From Pseudomonas sp. MF4836 (GTDB taxonomy: Bacteria; Pseudomonadota; Gammaproteobacteria; Pseudomonadales; Pseudomonadaceae): 64,000 bases of DNA. Positions 26,388 through 34,790 of the stretch are shown piece after piece. The position numbers and the translations under genes are program-made. Below the pieces are notes generated by a model that did no database searches, was not told where the DNA came from, and was given only the letters and a program-made list of their open reading frames with translations. The stretch spans positions 62,001 to 126,000 of the forward strand of contig NZ_MVOL01000002.1 of NCBI RefSeq assembly GCF_002018875.1, read 5' to 3'. Position 1 is the first letter of the stretch; the number at the start of each line of letters is the position of its first letter.

Positions 26388-27377
26388 ATGTCGATCGAAG
26401 TCCGTAATGTCAGCAAGAACTTCAACGCCTTCAAGGCCCTGAACAGCATCAACCTGGATATCCAGAGCGGTGAGCTGGTGGCCCTGCTGGGCCCGTCCGG
26501 CTGCGGCAAGACCACCTTGCTGCGGATCATCGCCGGCCTGGAAACCCCGGACGCCGGCAGCATCGTGTTCCACGGTGAAGACGTCTCGGGCCACGACGTG
26601 CGTGATCGCAACGTCGGTTTCGTGTTCCAGCACTACGCGCTGTTCCGCCACATGAGCGTGTTCGACAACGTTGCCTTCGGCCTGCGCATGAAGCCGAAGA
26701 ACCAGCGCCCGAGCGAAAGCAAGATTGCAGAGAAGGTCCATGAACTGCTGAACATGGTGCAGCTCGACTGGCTCTCCGACCGCTACCCCGAGCAACTGTC
26801 CGGCGGCCAGCGCCAGCGGATCGCCCTGGCCCGCGCCCTGGCGGTGGAGCCCAAGGTGCTGCTGCTGGACGAACCCTTCGGCGCCCTCGATGCCAAGGTG
26901 CGCAAGGAGCTGCGGCGCTGGCTGGCACGGCTGCACGAAGACATCAACCTGACTTCGGTGTTCGTGACCCACGACCAGGAAGAGGCCATGGAAGTCGCCG
27001 ACCGTATCGTGGTGATGAACAAGGGCGTGATTGAGCAGATCGGCTCGCCGGGCGAGGTCTACGAGAACCCGGCCAGCGACTTCGTCTACCACTTCCTCGG
27101 CGATTCCAACCGCCTGCACCTGGGGGACGACAACCATGTGCTGTTCCGCCCGCACGAAGTGTCGCTGTCGCGCTCGGAGCTCGAAGATCACCACGCCGCC
27201 GAAGTGCGTGACATTCGTCCGCTGGGGGCGACCACCCGGGTCACGCTCAAGGTCGAAGGCCAGAGTGAACTGATCGAGGCCGAAGTGGTGAAGGACCACG
27301 ACAGCCTGGTCGGCCTGGCCCGGGGCGAGACGCTGTTCTTCAAGCCCAAGGTCTGGCAGAAAGTCGCCAACGTCTGA
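26388..27377 (+). CDS. cysA: Sulfate/thiosulfate ABC transporter ATPase CysA
   Basis: 329 residues. Walker [11 protein letters not shown]-loop [10 protein letters not shown], signature LSGGQRQR, Walker [13 protein letters not shown] and H-loop [10 protein letters not shown]-terminal regulatory TOBE-like domain (about 240-329; [28 protein letters not shown]) is as in CysA. It energises sulfate import through CysTW. Last gene of the operon. Confidence 0.97.
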   Translation: MSIEVRNVSKNFNAFKALNSINLDIQSGELVALLGPSGCGKTTLLRIIAGLETPDAGSIVFHGEDVSGHDVRDRNVGFVFQHYALFRHMSVFDNVAFGLRMKPKNQRPSESKIAEKVHELLNMVQLDWLSDRYPEQLSGGQRQRIALARALAVEPKVLLLDEPFGALDAKVRKELRRWLARLHEDINLTSVFVTHDQEEAMEVADRIVVMNKGVIEQIGSPGEVYENPASDFVYHFLGDSNRLHLGDDNHVLFRPHEVSLSRSELEDHHAAEVRDIRPLGATTRVTLKVEGQSELIEAEVVKDHDSLVGLARGETLFFKPKVWQKVANV

Positions 27378-27441
27378 ACCCGTCAGCGCTACACCGGCCC
27401 AGGCGGCGATGTCGCTGCCGGGCCGGTGTGATGAGCGAGCG

Positions 27442-27972
27442 TCAGGCGTGCCCGGAGCCACCGGCAGCCAGGCGGCGTACCGGGCCCGCCCGTTGTTCGA
27501 TTTCGCGTTTGAGGGGCTGGCGCAGCCCCAGCAGGAACGCCAGCTCAGCCACCACAAACAACGGCCCGACGATCAGCCCCGACAGGTCATCGACGAACGC
27601 CGGTTTGCGCCCCTCGTAGTAATGGCCGACAAACTGGATCACCCAGCCCAGCACGAACATCCCCAGGCCGCTGGCCAGCCAGACCAGGGTCTGTTGCGCC
27701 GCCAGGGCATGACCCAGCCACACCGACAGGCCCATCAACAGGCTCATCAACAGGCCCAGGCGCCATTCCAGGCGCAGGTAGAACCAGGCCGAAGCCAACG
27801 CCAGCAGCACCGCCGGCGACAGGGTGATGCCGGCCACTGCCCATTGCGGCCGCGACAGCAGCACCGCGACCGCCACCACAATCAGCGGAATCCCGATAAA
27901 GTGGCTGGCAATGTTGCGCGGGTCGCGATGGTAGGCGGCGTATTGACTGAGATGGTCGACGAGGCTTTTCAT
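27442..27972 (-). CDS. DUF962/Mpo1-like membrane protein
   Basis: 176 residues starting MKSLVDHLSQYAAYHRDPRNIASHFIGIPL, the DUF962 opening with its conserved HxxxxN...HFIG pattern, then four or so membrane helices and FVGHYYEGRKPAFVDDL, the second conserved His region. The yeast relative Mpo1 (YGL010w) is an Fe(II) dioxygenase in alpha-oxidation of 2-hydroxy fatty acids, and the His residues are kept here. The start has AGGAGG upstream. Convergent with cysA and divergent from the Crp-like gene. Confidence 0.85.
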   Translation of the reverse strand: MKSLVDHLSQYAAYHRDPRNIASHFIGIPLIVVAVAVLLSRPQWAVAGITLSPAVLLALASAWFYLRLEWRLGLLMSLLMGLSVWLGHALAAQQTLVWLASGLGMFVLGWVIQFVGHYYEGRKPAFVDDLSGLIVGPLFVVAELAFLLGLRQPLKREIEQRAGPVRRLAAGGSGHA

Positions 27973-28071
27973 TGTTGTTCCTCCTGAAGGTTGCCTGATC
28001 ATGCCCGGCCCGTGCGCCGGGCTCTGTCGGCTAGGCGACACTCCTCTGCGGTTTTGCCGGATAAGGTGTTC

Positions 28072-28758
28072 ATGGATAAGCAGGCCTGGCGCGAACGCCT
28101 CCTGAGTGGCCAGTGGTTCAGTCACTTGCCCCTTGAGTTACAGAGTAGTGTGCTCGACGCCGCGCGCCTGCGCCGTCTGGCACCGGGGCAGGCGTTGTTT
28201 CTGCGGGGTGATCCACCTTGTGGGCTGTATGCGGTGCTGGAAGGTTCGGTGCGTATCGGTGCGGTCAGCGAGCAGGGCAAGGAGGCGCTGCTGAGCCTGG
28301 TGGAAGCGCCGCACTGGTTTGGCGAAATCTGCCTGTTCGATGGCCAGCCACGCACCCACGATGCCTATGGCCTCGGCCCGTGCACCCTGTTGCAGGTGCC
28401 GCAGGCGGCGCTGTTGGCCTTGCTCGACCAGCAGCCGCAGTACTGGCGTCAGTTCGCCCTGCTGATGAGCCACAAGTTGCGCCTGGCCTTTATCAACCTC
28501 GAACAATTGAGCCTGCTGCCCGCCCCGGCCCGGGTCGCCCACCGTCTGTTGGCCATGGCCAGCGGCTACGGCGAAATCGAGCAGGCCCGGGCCGTGCTGC
28601 AACTGCCCCAGGAGCAGTTGGCGCTGATGCTTTCGCTATCGCGGCAGACCACCAACCAGATCCTCAAGGATTTGCAGAGCCTGGGGATCCTGCGCCTGGG
28701 CTACGGCGAGATCGAGATTCTCGACGCCCAGGCTCTGCGCGCCCAGGCCGGGCTCTAG
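28072..28758 (+). CDS. Crp/Fnr-family transcriptional regulator
   Basis: 228 residues. The cyclic-nucleotide-binding fold is residues about 15-130 (LRRLAPGQALFLRGDPPCGLYAVLEGSVRIG, EAPHWFGEICLFDGQPRTHDA). The winged helix follows (LPQEQLALMLSLSRQTTNQILKDLQSLGILRLGYGEIEI). No Cys cluster for an iron-sulfur centre is seen, so it is not Fnr/Anr. The start ATG 28072 has AAGG 5 bases upstream. Corresponds in position to PA0279-type regulators beside the sulfate genes; ligand unknown. Confidence 0.85.
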   Translation: MDKQAWRERLLSGQWFSHLPLELQSSVLDAARLRRLAPGQALFLRGDPPCGLYAVLEGSVRIGAVSEQGKEALLSLVEAPHWFGEICLFDGQPRTHDAYGLGPCTLLQVPQAALLALLDQQPQYWRQFALLMSHKLRLAFINLEQLSLLPAPARVAHRLLAMASGYGEIEQARAVLQLPQEQLALMLSLSRQTTNQILKDLQSLGILRLGYGEIEILDAQALRAQAGL

Positions 28759-28761
28759 CGG

Positions 28762-29172
28762 CTACGAACCGCGGTAGGTGGAGAAGCCGTAGGGGCTGAG
28801 CAGCAGGGGAATGTGATAGTGCTGATCGGTCTGCTTGACCTCGAAGATCACCGGAATCTCCGGAAAAAACGTCTCGCGCCTGGCCTGCTTGAAATACTCC
28901 CCGGTCTTGAACACGACCCGGTATTCACCGGCCGTCAGCGCCTGCCCGGCCGGGAACAACTCGGCGATGCGCCCCTGTTCGTTGGTGGTGCCTTCGGCCA
29001 GTGGCTTCCAGTCATGGCCCACCTGTTGTTCCAGGGTGACCTTGACCCCGGGCGACGGCAGGCCGTTCTCCAGGTTGAGCACATGCACGCTCAACGGATT
29101 CCCCGCCGCCAAGGCCAGGCCCGAAACACCGCAAAGCGCTGCGGCGACTAATGCATTACGCAAAATACTCAT
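28762..29172 (-). CDS. hiuH: 5-hydroxyisourate hydrolase, periplasmic (transthyretin-like)
   Basis: 136 residues with a signal peptide (MSILRNALVAAALCGVSGLA, cleavage near ALA|AGN). Active-site motifs are present: LSVHVLNLENGLP with His, a central Arg in EQGRIAEL, HYHIPLLLSPYGFSTYRGS with the family C-terminus YRGS. It hydrolyses 5-hydroxyisourate in urate breakdown. A secreted form next to a two-component system is also found in E. coli (hiuH/yedX beside hprRS). Confidence 0.93.
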   Translation of the reverse strand: MSILRNALVAAALCGVSGLALAAGNPLSVHVLNLENGLPSPGVKVTLEQQVGHDWKPLAEGTTNEQGRIAELFPAGQALTAGEYRVVFKTGEYFKQARRETFFPEIPVIFEVKQTDQHYHIPLLLSPYGFSTYRGS

Positions 29173-29205
29173 TCAAAAATTCCTCATTGGATAAAAAATC
29201 AAATT

Positions 29206-29317
29206 TGTAGCCGCTGCCGAAGGCTGCGCTGGGCCTCACAATCGCCGCGCCGTATCAGCAGTACCCCCGGCGTTGCCTATGGTCAGCGCAGCCTCGCGCT
29301 GCTCGGCAGCGGCTACA
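29206..29317. repeat. Inverted REP pair (REPIN) between hiuH and glcG-like gene
   Basis: Left end TGTAGCCGCTGCCGAAGGC and right end, inverted, CTCGGCAGCGGCTACA, about 112 bases overall. The right unit contains the stop codon (TAG on the minus strand) of the GlcG/HbpS-like gene. Confidence 0.85.
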
Positions 29318-29792
29318 GGCTGCTGCTCAACCCCACTTTCTGCGCTGCCTGGAGCGCGCAGCTTTCGTCCTGGGCGGCGCCACCGGCGCCGGCGATGCCC
29401 ATCGCCCCCACCAACTCACTGCCCGCGAACAACGGGATACCGCCCCCGAGCAACAACAGCTCAGGCAAGGTATTGAGGTTGGCTGCCTCCGGGTTGTTGC
29501 GGGCGCGCTCGGCAAACAGCCGGGTCGGGGTCTTGGTCGACAGCGCGGTATAGGCCTTGCGCTGGCTGGCGACGGTGTTGTGCGGCCCGACGCCATCGGC
29601 GCGCAGGGTCAGCAGCAGGTTGCCGCCACGGTCGAGCACCGAGACCACCGCGTTGCACTGCGCCAGGCTGGCGTCGGCCAATTGCCGTGCAGTGCGCAGG
29701 TCGAGGTCGGCGTGCCGGGGCAGTTCCGGGGCGGCCACAGCCAGGCCGCAGAGGCCCAGGCCAAGGCTCAAGACAAGGGGTTTGCAGATCAT
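29313..29792 (-). CDS. GlcG/HbpS-like heme-binding family protein, exported
   Basis: 159 residues from ATG 29790-29792, which has GGAG upstream. A signal peptide (MICKPLVLSLGLGLCGLAVAA) precedes a GlcG/HbpS fold: LDLRTARQLADASLAQCNAVVSVLDRGGNLLLTLRADG, SQRKAYTAL and GGIPLFAGSELVGAMGIAGAGGAAQDESCA. Streptomyces HbpS binds heme and senses oxidative stress with a two-component system, and here too the gene is divergent from one. The last residue Leu and the stop are supplied by a REP element. Confidence 0.85.
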   Translation of the reverse strand: MICKPLVLSLGLGLCGLAVAAPELPRHADLDLRTARQLADASLAQCNAVVSVLDRGGNLLLTLRADGVGPHNTVASQRKAYTALSTKTPTRLFAERARNNPEAANLNTLPELLLLGGGIPLFAGSELVGAMGIAGAGGAAQDESCALQAAQKVGLSSSL

Positions 29793-29858
29793 GGGTAAGG
29801 CTCCGAAAGCGAAGGCCGTCACCTTAACCAGCGTCCTTCGTCAGAACCTCGTCAGTTG

Positions 29859-29876
29859 CATTACAAGTTTGTAATG
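29859..29876. promoter_or_regulatory. HprR/CusR/CopR-type operator
   Basis: CATTACAA-GT-TTGTAATG, an 8-2-8 perfect palindrome in the divergent promoter region between the glcG-like gene and the response regulator gene. It matches the E. coli HprR/CusR box as I recall it (CATTACAAAATTGTAATG) except for the two central bases. It lies 52 bases before the regulator ATG and 66 before the glcG-like ATG. Confidence 0.85.
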
Positions 29877-29928
29877 GGCAAGCGCGAACAACGCGCCTAG
29901 CCTGTGCCCATCCATATTGAGGTGTGCC

Positions 29929-30609
29929 ATGCGTTTGCTGGTTGTTGAAGACGAAGCCAAGACCGCCAACTTCCTGGCCAAAGGCCTGGGTGAATCGGGT
30001 TTTGCAGTGGATGTGGCGCTCAATGGCCTGGACGGGCGGCACTTTATCGAGCAGCAGGAATACGACCTGATCATCCTCGACGTGATGCTGCCAGGGCTCA
30101 ACGGCTGGCAGTTGCTGCAACTGATCCGTCAGCGCGGCGCCACGCCGGTGCTGTTCCTGACTGCCAAGGACGCCATCGAAGACCGCGTGCGCGGCCTGGA
30201 ACTGGGCGCCGACGATTACCTGCTCAAACCCTTCGCCTTTGCCGAACTCCTGGCCCGGGTCCGCACCTTGCTGCGTCGTGGACCGATGCGCGAGGCCGAG
30301 TCCTACAGCATTGCCGACCTGGAGATCGACGTGCTGCGGCGCCGGGTCAGCCGAGGAGGCCAGCGCATCGCCCTGACCAACAAGGAGTTCGCCCTGCTGC
30401 AATTGCTCGCCAGTCGCCAGGGCGAAGTGCTGTCGCGGACCCTGATCGCCTCCCAGGTGTGGAACCTGAATTTCGACAGCGACACCAACATGGTGGAAGT
30501 CGCCGTGCGCCGCTTGCGCTCCAAGGTCGACGACCCCTACATGCCCAAACTGATCCACACCGTGCGCGGCGTCGGTTACCAGCTGGATGCCCCGGACGAT
30601 GCGCTCTAG
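29929..30609 (+). CDS. hprR: OmpR-family response regulator, HprR/CopR type
   Basis: 226 residues. The receiver has the acidic pair in [12 protein letters not shown], phospho-acceptor Asp51 in [11 protein letters not shown], Thr in LFLTAKD and Lys in DYLLKPFAF. The winged-helix output is residues about 128-222 ([49 protein letters not shown]). The family controls copper and oxidant responses. ATG 29929 follows TGAGG. It overlaps the kinase gene by 11 bases. The hiuH neighbourhood favours HprR over CopR, but both recognise similar boxes. Confidence 0.88.
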   Translation: MRLLVVEDEAKTANFLAKGLGESGFAVDVALNGLDGRHFIEQQEYDLIILDVMLPGLNGWQLLQLIRQRGATPVLFLTAKDAIEDRVRGLELGADDYLLKPFAFAELLARVRTLLRRGPMREAESYSIADLEIDVLRRRVSRGGQRIALTNKEFALLQLLASRQGEVLSRTLIASQVWNLNFDSDTNMVEVAVRRLRSKVDDPYMPKLIHTVRGVGYQLDAPDDAL

Positions 30610-31987
30610 GTCGATTGCCTGGCGCCTGGCGCTTGCGTTTGCCGCCGTCTGCGCCCTGGTTCTGAGCGTGATCGGGGTATTCCTGTATCGCTCCCTGGCC
30701 TCTGAAATCGCCTTGCGCGACGACCAGGCCCTGCTGGGACGCCTGGAGCAGGTCAGGGCCCTGCTGCAAGACAGCGACAGCCTGGACGCCCTGCAAGCCC
30801 GTCCCCGGCTGTACCAGAACATGCTCGGCAACCAGGACAGCCTGCTGCTGGTGGAAGCGGCCGATGGCTCGCCGGTGATCCGCATCAACCCGCGCCAGCA
30901 GAACCTGCCGACCCTGGCGGCGATCCCTGCGCAACAGCGCCCGCAACGCAGCGACGTGCAGACCTGGCAAGCCACCGACGGCGCCGCCGTGGCCCTGCTT
31001 GCCGGTGCCGCCGTGGGCCCGCGCGGCGAAGCGTTGACCGTGATTGCGGGCAAGGTCCTCAGCGAGCGCGAACAGATGCTCGCCAGCTACCGCCTGCGCC
31101 TGTACCTGGCGGTCGGGTTGGGCGCCGCCCTGGCCTTCGCCCTGGGCCTGTTGCTGCTGCGCCGGGGCCTGTTGCCGCTGCGTCAGTTGAGTGAGTCGGT
31201 GCGCGGCATCGATTTGCGCAGCCTGGACAAACGCCTCGAAACCCGCGGCATCCCCGCCGAATTCCACGAACCGGTGCAGGCCCTGAATGCCATGCTGGCG
31301 CGCCTCGAAGAAAGCTTTCAGCGCCTGTCGCAGTTTTCCGCCGACCTGGCCCATGAAATCCGCACCCCGCTGCACAACCTCCTGGGCAGCAATGGCCTGG
31401 CGCTCAACCAGCTGCGCAGCACGGCGGAGTACCAGGAGGTCCTGGCCTCGAACATGGAAGAGTTCGAGCGCCTGACGCGCATGGCGGAAAACCTGATGTT
31501 CCTGGCCCGCGCCGAGCAGGCCGAACGCGCCCTTCAGCTGCGCCAGCTGGAGCTGGCGAGCGTGGGGGAGGAGCTGTGCGACTACTTCGAGGCCCTGGCC
31601 GACGACCGCGATATCCGCCTGGAAAACGCCCTGTGCGGCCAGTTGCTGGCCGATCAGCAACTGCTTCAGCGGGCCCTGGGCAACCTGCTGGCCAACGCCG
31701 TGCGTCATGCCGACCCCGGCTCGCCCATCAGCCTGCGGCGTGTGGATACGCCGGGCCTGTGCTGGCTGCAAGTGCACAACCAGGGCCCGCCCATTGCACC
31801 CCAGCACTTGGGCAAACTCTTCGACCGCTTCTACCGCGTCGACCCCTCACGGGCCGAACCCGGCGACTCCGGCGGCCTGGGCCTGGCCATCGTGCGCTCG
31901 ATCATGCTGCTGCACGGCGGGCAGGTGCGGGTCAGCAGCGATGAGGGCGGGACGGTGTTCGAGTTGGGATTCAAACAGGTGCAATAG
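30599..31987 (+). CDS. hprS: Sensor histidine kinase, HprS/CopS type
   Basis: 462 residues. TM1 is about 8-31 and TM2 about 167-188, enclosing a periplasmic sensor of roughly 135 residues. A HAMP segment ([14 protein letters not shown]) leads to the dimerisation helix with His252 in [16 protein letters not shown], then N box ([12 protein letters not shown]), F region ([12 protein letters not shown]) and [17 protein letters not shown]. The periplasmic domain has no obvious Met/His copper cluster, but has several isolated Met residues. It should phosphorylate the regulator encoded just upstream. Confidence 0.88.
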   Translation: MRSRSIAWRLALAFAAVCALVLSVIGVFLYRSLASEIALRDDQALLGRLEQVRALLQDSDSLDALQARPRLYQNMLGNQDSLLLVEAADGSPVIRINPRQQNLPTLAAIPAQQRPQRSDVQTWQATDGAAVALLAGAAVGPRGEALTVIAGKVLSEREQMLASYRLRLYLAVGLGAALAFALGLLLLRRGLLPLRQLSESVRGIDLRSLDKRLETRGIPAEFHEPVQALNAMLARLEESFQRLSQFSADLAHEIRTPLHNLLGSNGLALNQLRSTAEYQEVLASNMEEFERLTRMAENLMFLARAEQAERALQLRQLELASVGEELCDYFEALADDRDIRLENALCGQLLADQQLLQRALGNLLANAVRHADPGSPISLRRVDTPGLCWLQVHNQGPPIAPQHLGKLFDRFYRVDPSRAEPGDSGGLGLAIVRSIMLLHGGQVRVSSDEGGTVFELGFKQVQ

Positions 31988-32004
31988 TCTATATTTTTGC
32001 ATCA

Positions 32005-32019
32005 AATACAGTGTGTATT
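32005..32019. promoter_or_regulatory. Candidate HipB operator
   Basis: AATACA-GTG-TGTATT, a perfect 6-3-6 palindrome 49 bases before the XRE gene start, in AT-rich DNA. HipB-type antitoxins repress their own promoter by binding such palindromes. Confidence 0.5.
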
Positions 32020-32067
32020 GGCCCTTAATCATAAAATGCACTGTATGCGATGCAATTTGGGGGCGAA

Positions 32068-32316
32068 ATGTACAGACTCGGCGAGCTGATCAAACAGTTG
32101 CGTAAAGAGCACAAACTGTCGCAGCAGGCGTTGGCCCAGCAATACGGCATGAGCCGGGCGACCATCTCGGGCATTGAAAACGATACGGTTTCCGAGATCG
32201 GAATCCGTAAGGTTGAAGCCATCCTCAATGGCTTCGGTTACGAACTGACGGCTGTGCCCAGGTCTCGGCAGCGGCCGACTCTGGATAACCTGAAAGAGCG
32301 CGGTTTCCATGACTGA
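32068..32316 (+). CDS. XRE-family HipB-like antitoxin
   Basis: 82 residues from ATG 32068, which follows GGGGG; an ATG at 32050 would add six. The helix-turn-helix is LIKQLRKEHKLSQQALAQQYGMSRATISGIEN, followed by VSEIGIRKVEAILNGFGYELTAVPR, as in HipB-type proteins. Its stop overlaps the start of a broken hipA gene (ATGACTGA), the usual hipBA arrangement. With the toxin gone it may survive as a stand-alone repressor. Confidence 0.82.
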   Translation: MYRLGELIKQLRKEHKLSQQALAQQYGMSRATISGIENDTVSEIGIRKVEAILNGFGYELTAVPRSRQRPTLDNLKERGFHD

Positions 32317-32487
32317 CCCCCAGCTCCTGTCGATCGGTGTAGCCCAGGCCACGGTTGGCACGCTCGGCCGTGGTCAAGCCGATGCGGGCTCGGTTTTCGC
32401 CTACGCTCCGCAGGCTTTCAGCGCATGGGCGAGGCGATGCTGGCTGCCTGGTCTGCCGGTGTGGCGCGCAGCCTGACCCCGGGTTGA
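32309..32487 (+). pseudogene. hipA remnant (toxin kinase reduced to a stub)
   Basis: The reading frame that overlaps hipB codes for LLSIGVAQATVGTLGRGQ and SVFAYAPQAF, the opening strands of the HipA N-terminal domain (VGTL, FAY). After about 37 codons it departs and stops at 32474-32476. In the next frame the sequence reads MGEAMLAAWSAGVARSLTPG and stops at 32485-32487, which resembles a helical C-terminal end. This fits one internal deletion joining the start and end of a gene of roughly 1.2-1.3 kb. All kinase motifs are missing. Confidence 0.65.
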
Positions 32488-32526
32488 TCCGGCACCGACC
32501 GCTTTGAACCGTTAGGCCTGGGGTTG

Positions 32527-33531
32527 TCAGCGCACTCCATCGCGAAACTGCCCCGGGGTCAGCCCGGTCCAGCGTTTGAAGGCGCGGCTGAAGCTGCTGG
32601 CGTCGGTGAAGCCGAGCAGGCAGCTGATTTCGCTCAGGGAGCATTGCGGGTCGCGCAGGTGGAGCAGGGCGAGGTTTTCCCGGCATTCGTTGAGCAGGGT
32701 GTCGAAACGGCAACCCTCGTCCGCCAGGTGCCGTTGCAGGCTGCGCAAGCTCAGGTGCAAGGCCTGGGCGACGCGTTCGGCGGAGGGCTCGCCCTCGGGT
32801 CGTTGGGCCTCGATGGCCCCGAGTACCTTGCGCTCCCAGGTCAGGGGTTGCAGTTGCGCCAGGGTGGGTTGAGGCGTGGCCTGGCTGGAGGCGGCCAGAA
32901 TCGGTTGGGTGTCGTCGAGGTGGCGCGCGAAATCGTGCAGGCCGAACTCCAGGCAGTCATCTGCGGCGTCGAACACCAGGTCGCAGCGAAACACCTTGTG
33001 CCACGGCCCGCAGTCGACGGGCACCGGACGCCGCAGGTGCACGGCCAATGGCGCATAGTCGCGGCCCAGGCGGTTGCGGCAGGTGCGCACGTAGATCGCG
33101 GCAAAGGCGTCGATGGCCTCCACCGCCGGTTGCGGGCTGCCGGGCGGAACCTTGAGTACAAAGCGATAGCGGTCGGCGTTGCGCGTCAGCTCCAGCACCA
33201 GGGCGTCGCTGACCATCTGGTGGTAGCGCACGATGCGTTCGAACACCTCGCGCAGGCTGCCGCTGGCCACCAGCGCATAGCCAAGGGCGTGGAAGGTCGT
33301 CGGGCTGACAAACCGCGACACCCGCAGGCCGATGGCCGGATCGCCGCTGGCCGTGACCGCCAACCCCCACAAACGGGTGGTGGCCGACAGCGGGTAGCGG
33401 GCGTTGGGGTCATCCATCCATTGCAGGTCGAGCCCTGCCTCGCGGCACAAAGCATTGCCGTCGAGGCCCAGGGCATCGAGTTGTCTGCGCAAGGCGCGGG
33501 TCCAGCTGGCAAGGGAGGTGGGTTCACTCAT
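32527..33531 (-). CDS. AraC-family transcriptional regulator
   Basis: 334 residues from ATG 33529-33531 with AAGTGAG-type weak upstream site. The N-terminal part (ALRRQLDALGLDGNALCREAGLD, SPTTFHALGYALVASGSLREVFERIVRYH) is the arabinose-binding-like domain of the OruR/ArgR-type branch. The C-terminal double helix-turn-helix is SAERVAQALHLSLRSLQRHLADEGC and SLSEISCLLGFTDASSFSRAFKRWTG. No adjacent gene points to its target. Confidence 0.85.
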   Translation of the reverse strand: MSEPTSLASWTRALRRQLDALGLDGNALCREAGLDLQWMDDPNARYPLSATTRLWGLAVTASGDPAIGLRVSRFVSPTTFHALGYALVASGSLREVFERIVRYHQMVSDALVLELTRNADRYRFVLKVPPGSPQPAVEAIDAFAAIYVRTCRNRLGRDYAPLAVHLRRPVPVDCGPWHKVFRCDLVFDAADDCLEFGLHDFARHLDDTQPILAASSQATPQPTLAQLQPLTWERKVLGAIEAQRPEGEPSAERVAQALHLSLRSLQRHLADEGCRFDTLLNECRENLALLHLRDPQCSLSEISCLLGFTDASSFSRAFKRWTGLTPGQFRDGVR

Positions 33532-33902
33532 GCTGACGGCGCGTCCGGTCGACTGGTTGGCGTTCGCGGCGAAAGCCCGGGGCAATGGCCCAGGGCAGGA
33601 AGCGGGCCGGGATAACCAGAGAATGGAATCAGCCACGCTCTTTGTGCAAGCCCCAGCCGACTGAATACCCGTAGCCGCTGCCGAGCCCGCGAGGCCCTGG
33701 AGACCGTCGAGGGGTGTCAGGTGAATGGACGGTGCCCGATGCCGCCAGCGCAGCCTTCGGCAGCGGCTACAGTGGCGTGTTTGCGGTGTCTTCCGGATCG
33801 CAAACTCGAGCACAATGCCGGGCTGCCGTTATTTCTCGACGAGCCTGTATGAGCGCCGCACCTATGTCTCCACCTTGGATTTTCCCGCTTCGCCCCTCGC
33901 TG
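33532..33902. other. Intergenic region between araC-type and lipoprotein genes (371 bases)
   Basis: Apart from the REP pair at 33671-33770 nothing clear is seen. The lipoprotein gene could start earlier, at ATG 33849, taking 54 bases of this stretch. The divergent promoters cannot be placed with confidence. Confidence 0.4.
33671..33770. repeat. Inverted REP pair (REPIN)
   Basis: Left GTAGCCGCTGCCGAGCCC and right, inverted, CTTCGGCAGCGGCTAC, 100 bases apart end to end, lying between two divergent genes. Confidence 0.85.
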
Positions 33903-34790
33903 ATGGCCTGTAGGCGCGGGTTGCTGGCTGCGCTGGTGCTGGCCTGGCTCAGCGGTTGTACGCAACTGCCGGGTAACGCCGAGCTGAATCGGCACGCCGA
34001 CGACATGGCCCGGGCCGCCGGCCTGCAGCGGGCCCAGGTGCAGACCGAGGGTTTTGTGCTGACCAGTTTCTACCGCATTACCCGTCCCGATCAGCCGCTG
34101 ACGGTGTACATCGAGGGCGATGGGTTTGCCTGGCGTACACGCAGCCAGCCCTCCCTTGACCCTACGCCGCGCAAAGCCCTCGGGCTGGCCCTGGCGACGG
34201 CCGACCCGGCGCCCAACGTGCTGTACCTCGCCCGCCCCTGCCAGTTCACCCAGGCCTCGGCCAACCCGCGGTGTGCGGTGGCCTACTGGACCGGCAAGCG
34301 CTTCGCCGAAGAGGTGATCGCGGCCATGAACCAGGCCGTGACCCAGTACGCCGTGCGCGTGCCGGGGCAGCCGATCCAACTGGTGGGTTATTCGGGGGGC
34401 GGGGCCGTTGCCGCGCTGATTGCCGCCCGGCGCGATGATGTTGCCTGGATGCGCAGCGTCGCCGGCAACCTGGACATGGCCGAGGTCAATCGCCTGCACC
34501 GGGTCTCGGCCATGCCGGATTCGCTGAATGCCATCGACATCGCTCCGCTGCTCGCAACCCTGGGGCAAATCCACTACGCGGGCAGCGAAGACAAGGTCGT
34601 GCCCGCGCCGATTGCCCAACGCTTTGCCAACGCCACCGGCGGCCGCTGCACCCAGGTGCGCATCATCCCCGGCATGAGCCATGACGGTCACTGGGCGCGG
34701 CTGTGGCCCGGGCTGCTGGCCGAGCCCGTGCACTGTTCGGCAAGCCCTGGCAGCCGGGGTGAAGGCCTGCCGCAGGCGGTTACTCAGTAG
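33903..34790 (+). CDS. Alpha/beta-hydrolase lipoprotein
   Basis: 295 residues from ATG 33903; this start puts a clean lipoprotein signal (MACRRGLLAALVLAWLSGC) at the N-terminus. ATG 33849 would add 18 residues. The nucleophile elbow is GYSGGG in IQLVGYSGGGAVAALIA; the acid may lie in AGSEDKVVPAP and the His in GMSHDGHW. A paired Cys (ARPCQFTQASANPRCAVAYW) may form a disulfide. Substrate unknown. Its last 7 bases overlap the convergent atsC gene. Confidence 0.75.
   Translation: MACRRGLLAALVLAWLSGCTQLPGNAELNRHADDMARAAGLQRAQVQTEGFVLTSFYRITRPDQPLTVYIEGDGFAWRTRSQPSLDPTPRKALGLALATADPAPNVLYLARPCQFTQASANPRCAVAYWTGKRFAEEVIAAMNQAVTQYAVRVPGQPIQLVGYSGGGAVAALIAARRDDVAWMRSVAGNLDMAEVNRLHRVSAMPDSLNAIDIAPLLATLGQIHYAGSEDKVVPAPIAQRFANATGGRCTQVRIIPGMSHDGHWARLWPGLLAEPVHCSASPGSRGEGLPQAVTQ

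Noticed and set aside
25575..27557. A 660-codon open frame on the minus strand opposite cysW and cysA
   Set aside because: It is His/Gln/Val-rich low-complexity sequence without domains, has no ribosome site, and lies fully opposite two clearly recognised genes; such antisense frames are common in GC-rich Pseudomonas DNA.
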